Shown here in pieces: positions 36,099 through 42,002 of a DNA stretch of 42,002 nucleotides (the first letter of the stretch is position 1; each line of letters starts with the position of its first letter). The notes under the pieces are model-generated. The model was not told the DNA's origin. It made no database searches and worked only from the letters and a program-made list of their open reading frames with translations. The translations under genes were made by a program, and so were the position numbers. Location of the stretch: NCBI GenBank assembly GCA_903867855.1, contig CAIPTA010000188.1, forward strand, positions 1-42,002. The letters run 5' to 3'. This DNA comes from Oligoflexia bacterium. GTDB lineage: Bacteria > Bdellovibrionota > UBA1018 > CAIPTA01.

Positions 36099-37301
36099 AT
36101 GAAAAAATTATTCGTGTTAGCAGCAGTAGCTTTGGTAGCTACCTCTGCACATGCAGGTGAAATGAAATGGTCTGGCGCAGCTGATTGGCGTTACGATCAA
36201 ACCAAGTATGACGATCAAATCGGAACCACAAGTTCCACTTCTGCTACTCAGAACTCTCAGCAGACTGTAAAACAACATGAAATCAAAGCTAGCCTCGGTG
36301 TAAACGGTGGCTGGGAAAATGTTGAGTACGGCATTGGTCTTCGCACTCAAACTGCAACCAACAATGCTTATGTGAACATGAGCTCTACGGATCTTGCTGT
36401 AGGCATCGACCAAGCATTCGTAAAATACTCCCACGACTTCAGCGTACTTGATCTTGCAGCGACCCTTGGTCGTCAAAAGAACGTATTCGCTTACGAAGGT
36501 TCTTCCCAGTTGTTGTTCAGCAACGACGATCGTTTCAACGGTCTCGGCTGGAACTTCAAGCTTGGTAGCTTCGGCTTGAACGCAGCACAATACGTGCTCG
36601 GTTCTGACGGAACTGGAACAAACTCCAAAGTAACAACCACAAACTCTGTGGCTGCTAATCTTTCCATGTTGTACGGCTTCCAGCCATACATGAACTGGAG
36701 ATTCACAGATGAAATCGACGCTTTCTTGGGCATCGGTTACTACTCGTGGAATAACCTAAGCAACGCTACTGGTAACACCGGTAACGGCGGCTTCGACGAC
36801 ACCACTTATAACTCGAACGCAACTGCAGCATCTACTCTTGCCATCGGTTCGCTTCACCAGTGGCAATTCACCACCAACGTTAACCTTCCTTATAGCTTGG
36901 CTTTCGGCGGTGAATATATCACCAACAAAGCTGGTAACTATGTGAAGTCTGGCGTGCAAGGTGCAAAAGTTGGTGACAACTCTGCTTGGACCGCTGGCCT
37001 AAGTTACGGCAAAGTGAAAAAAGCCCACGACTGGAGCTTGAGCTACTACTACGCAAGCAAAGGCATCGACTCTGTACTTTCTTCGTACAGCAACGTGCTT
37101 TTCCCTGCGGATAACAAAGGTCATATCATCGAAGCTAAATACAACCTCGCTGATAACTTCCACATCGGTGCAGAGTTCCTCATGCTTAAAGCAAAGAGCA
37201 ACATGAACGGTGCAGGAACCCTTTACACCGCTTCTGGAACTTCAAACAGCCAGCAAGAAAAATCTTCTTACTGGGAAGTTAACGCAGGTGTAGCGTTCTA
37301 G
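36099..37301 (+). CDS. Outer-membrane beta-barrel protein
   Basis: This protein of 400 residues begins with a signal peptide (MKKLFVLAAVALVATSAHA, cleaved before GEMKW). It continues with alternating amphipathic strands rich in Asn, Ser, Tyr, Trp and Gly, and ends in AF with the terminal phenylalanine used for barrel assembly. Its size suits a 16- or 18-strand porin-like barrel. I do not recognise a specific family or substrate. The frame is open 26 codons further upstream, but the ATG at 36099 follows AGGAG at good distance and directly starts the signal peptide. The long structured leader and a strong bidirectional-type terminator suggest high expression of a single-gene transcript. Confidence 0.75.
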   Translation: MKKLFVLAAVALVATSAHAGEMKWSGAADWRYDQTKYDDQIGTTSSTSATQNSQQTVKQHEIKASLGVNGGWENVEYGIGLRTQTATNNAYVNMSSTDLAVGIDQAFVKYSHDFSVLDLAATLGRQKNVFAYEGSSQLLFSNDDRFNGLGWNFKLGSFGLNAAQYVLGSDGTGTNSKVTTTNSVAANLSMLYGFQPYMNWRFTDEIDAFLGIGYYSWNNLSNATGNTGNGGFDDTTYNSNATAASTLAIGSLHQWQFTTNVNLPYSLAFGGEYITNKAGNYVKSGVQGAKVGDNSAWTAGLSYGKVKKAHDWSLSYYYASKGIDSVLSSYSNVLFPADNKGHIIEAKYNLADNFHIGAEFLMLKAKSNMNGAGTLYTASGTSNSQQEKSSYWEVNAGVAF

Positions 37302-37326
37302 TCTAAAAGAAGAAATTCTTAAAAAA

Positions 37327-37352
37327 GGAGCCAAAAATGGCTCCTTTTTTTT
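37327..37352 (+). terminator. Intrinsic terminator of the first outer-membrane protein gene
   Basis: GGAGCC (37327-37332) and GGCTCC (37339-37344) form the stem around a six-base loop, with eight T after and six A before, so the stem can extend by A-T pairs. It lies 25 bases past the stop. Confidence 0.92.
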
Positions 37353-37453
37353 GTCTATTTTGACGCGTCGCCAATTTTAATCCTAACCATTTCTTTATTT
37401 TCTTTTTGAAATTTTCCCGTATGCTTCTCAAAACAACTTAACTGAGGAAGTGT

Positions 37454-38800
37454 ATGAAAAAGATTCTGATTCTTTTAGCCATCGTATTTTCAGTGCCTGC
37501 CCACGCAGCACTAACCCTACTTGATCACAATGATTGGAAAGTGGATTTCAGCGGTTTTGCTGAATTAGACGCTATCAGCGATAGCACCCGTAGCATTACG
37601 GAAATTCCAGGCAACACTCCAATCGCGCGTCCAACAGCCACAAACGGTCAAGTTGGTCGTATGCAATTTTCTGTGCGCAACTCCCGTCTTGGTTTTGCAG
37701 TAACGGCTCCTGAATTCGACGGCTGGAAAACTCGTTCTTTGATCGAGATGGACTTCTTCGGCTTCGACCTTGCTCCAAGTTCTTCTGGCTACAATTCAGA
37801 GAGTGCCTACTACGGCAGCCCAACTCTTCGTATCCGCCATGCCTATATGGCTGGTGAGAAGGACGGTTGGAAAGTATTGGCTGGTCAAACTTGGTCGATT
37901 CTTGGCTGGCAGCCTTACTACTTCGTGCCAACCACAGAGGTGGCACCAATTCCTGCCGAGCTCTTCTCGCGCAACGCTCAGGTTCATGTGATGAAAACTA
38001 TGGGTGATGCGAACGGTACACAATGGCAGGCCATTGTAGGCGCAATGCGTCCTCCACAGCGTGACGCTGGCCTTCCAGGCGTAGAAGCAGGTATTCGTCT
38101 TGCTGATAACAGCCGCAAAGGTGCGCTCACCAACGTGACCACCATGAATGATTCCACCCAAGCAATGAGCATTGCAGTTTCCGCGGCAGCTCGCAGAATC
38201 AGCATTCCATCCAATGCTTCGCAAACCACTCCAAATGGCGACAGAACGAATTTCAACTCTACTGCTGTTGCTGCTGACTTTCTTCTTCCTATTATTGCCT
38301 CTGCTGATGGCAAACAAACTGGCAATAACTTCGTAATCGGTGGTGATTTCACCATGGGTCGAGGTTATGGCGACGAGTTCAATGCCTATACCGATAGTCA
38401 GGCTAGCCCAATCTCTGCCTTGGCTGTAGCGAACACTGCGACTGGCAATACTAACTTAGATGCTGGTATCGGTGGCTACGATAGTAACGGTCTTTTCCAG
38501 TTGATCAAGTTGCAAACCTTCAGCGTATTTGGCCAATATCACTTCTCTCAAGAGAGTAGAACATGGATCAGCGGCGGATACAGTGCGCTTAGCTCCAGCA
38601 ATGCAAATAATATTGCAAACTTGGCTACTGCGTCTTCGGTTGGTTACAATCGCCAGACTGCAAGCTATGCAAACATCATGCATAACCTCACCACGAATCT
38701 TCGTGTAGCGTTTGAGTATTCTTATATTCAAACCACCTATACCGATACGATTCAGAACCATAACAATCGCTATCAATTGTCTTCCTACTTCTTCTTCTAA
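37454..38800 (+). CDS. DcaP-like outer-membrane porin
   Basis: This 448-residue protein has a signal peptide (MKKILILLAIVFSVPAHA, cleaved before ALTLL). The mature part opens with DFSGFAELDAISDS and contains GRMQFSVRNSRLGFAVTAPE, SLIEMDFFGF, LRIRHAYMAG and VLAGQTWSILGWQPYYF. These blocks resemble the DcaP family, trimeric porins for organic anions and small peptides in Acinetobacter and relatives. The C-terminus is aromatic (YFFF), as expected for a barrel. GAGGA six bases before the ATG is the ribosome site. Upstream, TTGAAA at 37406 could be a -35, but no good -10 follows. It is followed by a terminator that abuts tRNA-Val. The family call is by pattern only. Confidence 0.78.
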   Translation: MKKILILLAIVFSVPAHAALTLLDHNDWKVDFSGFAELDAISDSTRSITEIPGNTPIARPTATNGQVGRMQFSVRNSRLGFAVTAPEFDGWKTRSLIEMDFFGFDLAPSSSGYNSESAYYGSPTLRIRHAYMAGEKDGWKVLAGQTWSILGWQPYYFVPTTEVAPIPAELFSRNAQVHVMKTMGDANGTQWQAIVGAMRPPQRDAGLPGVEAGIRLADNSRKGALTNVTTMNDSTQAMSIAVSAAARRISIPSNASQTTPNGDRTNFNSTAVAADFLLPIIASADGKQTGNNFVIGGDFTMGRGYGDEFNAYTDSQASPISALAVANTATGNTNLDAGIGGYDSNGLFQLIKLQTFSVFGQYHFSQESRTWISGGYSALSSSNANNIANLATASSVGYNRQTASYANIMHNLTTNLRVAFEYSYIQTTYTDTIQNHNNRYQLSSYFFF

Positions 38801-38831
38801 GCGAAGCTAGACCAAAAGACTGTGATTCACG

Positions 38832-38874
38832 AAGTGCCTAAAGCTATGATATAGTTTTAGGCACTTGTTTTTTT
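38832..38874 (+). terminator. Intrinsic terminator of the DcaP-like gene
   Basis: AAGTGCCTAAA (38832-38842) and TTTAGGCACTT (38856-38866) are perfect complements, followed by G and seven T. The loop contains TATGAT/TATAGT (38845-38855), which could be the -10 of the tRNA gene that starts two bases after the T run. Confidence 0.85.
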
Positions 38875-38876
38875 AT

Positions 38877-38951
38877 TCGGGCATAGCTCAGTGGCAGAGC
38901 GCTTCCTTGACATGGAAGAGGTCCACAGTTCAATCCTGTGTGCCCGAACCA
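38877..38951 (+). tRNA. tRNA-Val (GAC), CCA encoded
   Basis: A full cloverleaf can be drawn. The acceptor TCGGGCA pairs with TGCCCGA; the D arm is GCTC/GAGC; the anticodon stem is CTTCC/GGAAG with loop TTGACAT (anticodon GAC at 38909-38911); the T arm is CACAG-TTCAATC-CTGTG. Discriminator A and CCA end at 38951, so CCA is genomic. It reads GUC and GUU valine codons. A glycosyltransferase gene starts only 11 bases downstream. Confidence 0.96.
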
Positions 38952-38962
38952 AACAGAGTTTA

Positions 38963-40678
38963 ATGATTCAAAAAGCAGAAAAGTTTCCTATTCTCATCGC
39001 TATTGTCTGCGGGCTCGTAACCTTGCTAGCGATTTTATTTTCGAGTCGAGATTTAGGAAATGATCACCAAATCTATATACAAGCCAGGATGTTCTACTGG
39101 CTTATGGTGGAGATTCTTTGCCTCGCCTCTGCCGCAGGGATTTATTTTTTCGTTAATCGTCGGATATTTCCAAGTAAGAGGGCCCTCCTAGCGCTTCTCT
39201 ACTGCGTATTATTGAGTGGCATTTGCTATAGAATCACGCCTTCTCAGATGAGAATTCAATGGGACGAAGCAAACTTACTATCTACCTCCAAGGGGATGTA
39301 CCTTGAGCACGCGGATGAGTATGTTTTCGAATCGATAGTGGAGCACGGAAATATTGCCCCACTATTTAAAACTCAAGACAAACGGCCACCCTTATTTCCA
39401 TTTCTAGTTTCCATTCTTCACCATGCGCGTGGATTTAGTATCGGCAATGCCTTTGTGCTTAATTTGGCAGTGCTCACCCTGCTCTTGTTTATTGGATTTC
39501 AATTCACCATGGCACGTTTCGGTATCGGTGCAGCTTTGGCAGCGCCGCTCTTCTTAGTCTCTTCGCCGTTGATAGTGTTTTCGGCTACCTCTGCCGGCTT
39601 TGATCTATTTTCTGCGAGTATATTGATGCTCGTACTTTGGATCGCGTTTGATTTTATCCAGCGACCCACATTTGATTCGCTTCTTTTGTTCGTAAGCACC
39701 GGATTACTCTTCGTGTACTCCCGCTATGAATCAGCGCTTATTTTTTTAGCGCTTGGCTTCATCATGCTGTGGATGGTGAGGGGGCGCTCGGTGCTCGGCC
39801 AGGCCTCTAAGATTCTCATCGGAATAGTGCCAATATTCGTTGCACCCATCGCTATGCTAGGCCTCACGGCGAAGCGGCTACAGTACTTTCAGCAGGATAG
39901 TTTACTGGCTGGAGGTGATATTTTTTCTTGGAAATATTTGGTGGAGCATCTGTTCATTTTCATGCGGGAGTTTTTTCGATGTGATTTTTCCCATTCATTT
40001 TGTGGAGTCATTAATCTTCTAGGTTTGGGCGCACTGCTATCGGCGCTCTATTTTAGAAAATTGAATAGAGCCACCTTGATTATCTTCGCTGGCGCAATCT
40101 TACCGCTTTTGATTACCCTAAGTTTTTACTATGGCGATGCTAGAAATTTTACGGCAGCTAGACTATTTTTGCCCGTTACGATTATTCTTTCTCTGTGTCC
40201 GCTCATGGTGCTGAAAATTTTGCCATCGAAGTATTTAAGGAATTTACTTCCTGTATTCGCAGCCTTATGTTTTGTTTCCACCTTTCCTGGATTGAAGGAG
40301 GGGGAGATTGGATTTATTTCTGATACCTCTCGTGCCGTGCGTATGCTGGAAGTATTGTTGCCACAGGCAAGGGAGAGCGCTCGGAATAGTCTCTATGTAT
40401 TTAAGCAACCGAGTTTTCTGAACTTAGAGGATTTCGCTTCTGTGGATTTGGCGGTGTTTTTACAAAATAAGAACCGAATTCATGATCTAGTGAGGCGTGG
40501 AGAGATCAGAAGTATCTATTTTATTGATATCGATCCACCAAAAATGAATACAAGCATGCGAGAGTTCTTAAAGAAACAAAAGTACCAAGGTGTGCTTGAG
40601 ATCCAGAAGCCGGGAATCTCGCTCAGAATATTTCGATTGCTCAGTATCGATACTGCCTTGGCGCAAGCGTCCCCTTGA
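38963..40678 (+). CDS. Polytopic membrane glycosyltransferase, GT-C fold
   Basis: This protein of 571 residues has about 11 hydrophobic helices. An acidic first periplasmic loop (MRIQWDEANLLSTSKGMYLE) is followed by KRPPLFPFLVSIL, the pattern of GT-C enzymes such as ArnT and PMT/GT83-like transferases. These move a sugar from a polyprenyl-phosphate donor to lipid or protein on the periplasmic side. The soluble C-terminal region of about 110 residues is not recognised. The frame is open further upstream, but that part lies inside tRNA-Val, so the ATG at 38963 is the plausible start. No Shine-Dalgarno sequence lies in the 11 bases between tRNA and ATG. Donor and acceptor are unknown. Confidence 0.75.
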   Translation: MIQKAEKFPILIAIVCGLVTLLAILFSSRDLGNDHQIYIQARMFYWLMVEILCLASAAGIYFFVNRRIFPSKRALLALLYCVLLSGICYRITPSQMRIQWDEANLLSTSKGMYLEHADEYVFESIVEHGNIAPLFKTQDKRPPLFPFLVSILHHARGFSIGNAFVLNLAVLTLLLFIGFQFTMARFGIGAALAAPLFLVSSPLIVFSATSAGFDLFSASILMLVLWIAFDFIQRPTFDSLLLFVSTGLLFVYSRYESALIFLALGFIMLWMVRGRSVLGQASKILIGIVPIFVAPIAMLGLTAKRLQYFQQDSLLAGGDIFSWKYLVEHLFIFMREFFRCDFSHSFCGVINLLGLGALLSALYFRKLNRATLIIFAGAILPLLITLSFYYGDARNFTAARLFLPVTIILSLCPLMVLKILPSKYLRNLLPVFAALCFVSTFPGLKEGEIGFISDTSRAVRMLEVLLPQARESARNSLYVFKQPSFLNLEDFASVDLAVFLQNKNRIHDLVRRGEIRSIYFIDIDPPKMNTSMREFLKKQKYQGVLEIQKPGISLRIFRLLSIDTALAQASP

Positions 40679-40710
40679 AGTATGCTTTCGATACGAAGGA
40701 TAGTTTATCT

Positions 40711-41100
40711 ATGAAAAAATCTGCACTCCTAAGTTTTCTCTTCAGCTTCTTCTTTATGCCATGCTTGGATTTTCTTTGGCTTGGCACTCTAGGTGGAAAT
40801 CTATACAAGAAGGAGCTAGGTTCGCTGATGCTTACTACTCCGATTTGGTGGCCAGTACCTCTTGTCTATATCAGCTTTGCAGTGGGCATTCAGGCATTTA
40901 CCTTAGGCAGGGGTGTTGGTAAGGCTCTACAGCTTGGTGCACTATTAGGACTCGTAATCTATGGTGTGTATGAATTTACGAACTATTCTCTCGTAGCGAA
41001 TTGGTCAGTGATAGTCTGTTTTGCGGATATCGCATGGGGTATTGTACTGTGCGGCATTACTGCTGCCACCACGGAATTTGTTCGAAACAAGATAGCGTGA
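40711..41100 (+). CDS. DUF2177 family membrane protein
   Basis: This 129-residue protein has four predicted helices and matches the DUF2177 pattern: PCLDFLWLGTLGGNLYKKELG in the first loop, WWPVPLVYISFAVGIQAF, LGALLGLVIYGVYEFTN, and ADIAWGIVLCG in the last helix. The family's function is not known to me. I use the ATG at 40711, with GAAGGA ten bases upstream; a TTG that overlaps the glycosyltransferase stop would add 12 residues. It follows that gene after 32 bases and may share its transcript. Confidence 0.82.
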   Translation: MKKSALLSFLFSFFFMPCLDFLWLGTLGGNLYKKELGSLMLTTPIWWPVPLVYISFAVGIQAFTLGRGVGKALQLGALLGLVIYGVYEFTNYSLVANWSVIVCFADIAWGIVLCGITAATTEFVRNKIA

Positions 41101-41185
41101 GAGAAGAAAAGTCTTCGAATTAAGTATAGATTCTGACAAAATAGAAAAGTGCAAAGGCACAAATTTTAAAAGGAGAAAGATATCT

Positions 41186-41443
41186 ATGAATAAAAAGAAT
41201 TTAGTATTGAGCGCAATGGTGGCAGGACTCGTAACTGGTAGTGCATTGATGGCAGCGAATGCCTCGGCCGATGATGCGAACACTGCTGCTCCCGCCGCTG
41301 CTGCCACTACTGCTCCAGTAGCCAAGGCGAAGGTAAAAAAATCCAAAGCGAAGCCTGCAAAAGCTAAGATGTCGGAAAAAGATGGTTGTGGAAAAGATGG
41401 CTGCGGCGGTGCGATGAGCGGCGCTGCCCCGGCAACAAAATAA
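41186..41443 (+). CDS. Exported KDGCG-repeat peptide, HvfA/bufferin-like RiPP precursor
   Basis: This 85-residue protein has an N-terminal signal peptide (MNKKNLVLSAMVAGLVTG..., cleavage near ANASA-DD, residue 28). An Ala/Thr/Pro segment and a Lys/Ala-rich linker (residues 46-61) follow. The C-terminal core is a perfect tandem repeat KDGCG-KDGCG (65-74), with its only two cysteines, C68 and C73. The next gene encodes a DUF692/MNIO enzyme. By this context I infer a ribosomally made peptide whose cysteines are oxidatively modified, as known for HvfA (EGKCG repeats, oxazolone/thioamide) and bufferins, which bind copper in the periplasm. AAAAGGAG lies 10 bases before the ATG. The 85-base upstream gap has no promoter I trust. 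Confidence 0.8.
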   Translation: MNKKNLVLSAMVAGLVTGSALMAANASADDANTAAPAAAATTAPVAKAKVKKSKAKPAKAKMSEKDGCGKDGCGGAMSGAAPATK

Positions 41444-41464
41444 TTTTTTCCTGAACTTAGGAGA

Positions 41465-41500
41465 GGAGGGAGCGCTTACACATAAGCCCTCCCTTTTTTT
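41465..41500 (+). terminator. Terminator/attenuator between precursor and MNIO genes
   Basis: GGAGGG (41465-41470) pairs with CCCTCC (41487-41492), and CTT (41475-41477) with AAG (41484-41486), leaving a six-base loop and a four-base bulge. Seven T follow at 41494-41500. The next base is the A of the MNIO start codon. Confidence 0.8.
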
Positions 41501-41949
41501 ATGGAATATCTGGGCTTTGGAATAGGCATTAGAAATAGGCATTTCTCCCGCATTCTTTCTGCTCCAGTGCAGGCCGAGTGGTTTGAGGCACTCACAGAAA
41601 ACTATTTGGGCATGGAGGGATTCCCCCATAGCGATGCCCTCAATTCTTTACTGAAAGTTCGGCAAAATTTTCCTATCACCTTGCATGGTGTTTCCCTTTC
41701 CATTGGGAGTGCTGATCCATTGAATCAGAAGTATCTAAGGCGTCTTCAGCGATTACAGGAGATCATTCAACCAGCCTGGATATCTGATCACCTATGCTGG
41801 ACGAGTATGGCCAAGCAAAACCTCCATGATCTCTTGCCAATTCCTTTCACCGAGGAACTGTTCGATCATGTGGCAAATCGAGTGGCAGAAGTGCAAAATT
41901 TTCTCGGTCGAAGCTTGGTGCTAGAAAACCTTTCTGCCTATGTGAACTA
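41501..41949 (+). CDS. DUF692 (MNIO) peptide-modifying enzyme, N-terminal half only
   Basis: This is the first 149 residues of a DUF692 protein, a TIM-barrel multinuclear non-haem iron oxidase of the MbnB/TglH/HvfB type, normally about 280 residues. Family blocks are GFGIGIRNRHFSRIL, EWFEALTENY, LHGVSLSIGSADPL (likely iron ligand His62), WISDHLCW (His97), NLHDLLPIPFTEE and LVLENLSAYV (Glu142). The stop at 41948-41950 is false: its last base belongs to the adapter, and the family continues here with an aromatic residue. It starts directly after the terminator T run with no ribosome site near the ATG. No in-frame alternative start exists upstream before a stop. A DUF2063 partner, usual in HvfABC, would lie beyond the contig. 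Confidence 0.9.
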
Positions 41950-42002
41950 AGATCGGAAGAGCGTCGTGTAGGGAAAGAGTGTCTTCGCCTGTGTAGATCT
42001 CG
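41950..42002 (-). other. Illumina TruSeq adapter with i5 index (artefact)
   Basis: AGATCGGAAGAGCGTCGTGT begins the reverse complement of the TruSeq P5-side adapter at 41950. It runs to 41982, then an 8-base index CTTCGCCT (41983-41990), then GTGTAGATCTCG of the P5 flow-cell part. The index read forward is AGGCGAAG, which I recall as TruSeq HT D505. Confidence 0.97.

Noticed and set aside
38891..38962. Glycosyltransferase start inside tRNA-Val
   Set aside because: The open frame there is formed by tRNA sequence; the first plausible start is the ATG after the tRNA.

Overview
The window is one assembled contig from a Gram-negative (diderm) bacterium. It carries LolA, RseP, a DcaP-like porin, a second outer-membrane barrel, and a CarD-type transcription factor. 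The gene set and compact order look deltaproteobacterial in the broad sense, and Bdellovibrionota is my best guess. That placement is inference; no 16S gene is present. Nearly every gene is chromosomal housekeeping, and many neighbours overlap by 1-17 bases.

The ends are not natural. Bases 1-32 are Illumina TruSeq adapter. Bases 41950-42002 are the reverse complement of the same adapter, with a readable 8-base index. Bases 33 to about 390 are a fragment of a phage portal-like gene fused inside gltX on the opposite strand. I read this as a library or assembly chimera.

Layout. (1) 382-7100: truncated gltX behind carD; divergent mltG and a short-chain dehydrogenase; then yajQ-rimO-hydrolase on the minus strand, and lolA. 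(2) 7284-18159, minus strand: smc, ppdK-glyS, obg-nadD-rsfS and rplU-rpmA. (3) 18522-32466, minus strand: fourteen genes with no gap above about 50 bases. They run from translation (rpsB, tsf, frr) and pyrH, through envelope synthesis (uppS, cdsA, rseP), to tsaB, an M61 peptidase and a complete nucleoside-salvage set (deoC, deoB, deoA, punA, an MtaD-like deaminase). (4) 32655-35680: an RDD membrane protein convergent with ftsK. (5) 36099-41949, plus strand: two outer-membrane proteins, a tRNA-Val joined to a GT-C-type membrane glycosyltransferase, a DUF2177 membrane protein, and a two-gene locus cut by the contig end.

That last locus is the most interesting part. It has an exported 85-residue peptide ending in a tandem KDGCG-KDGCG motif. 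Next comes an intrinsic terminator, then the first 149 residues of a DUF692/MNIO enzyme. This is the arrangement of metal-responsive peptide systems of the HvfA-HvfB/bufferin type, in which an iron oxidase modifies cysteines of a secreted metal-binding peptide. The core motif differs from the EGKCG repeats I know in HvfA, so it may be a new variant.
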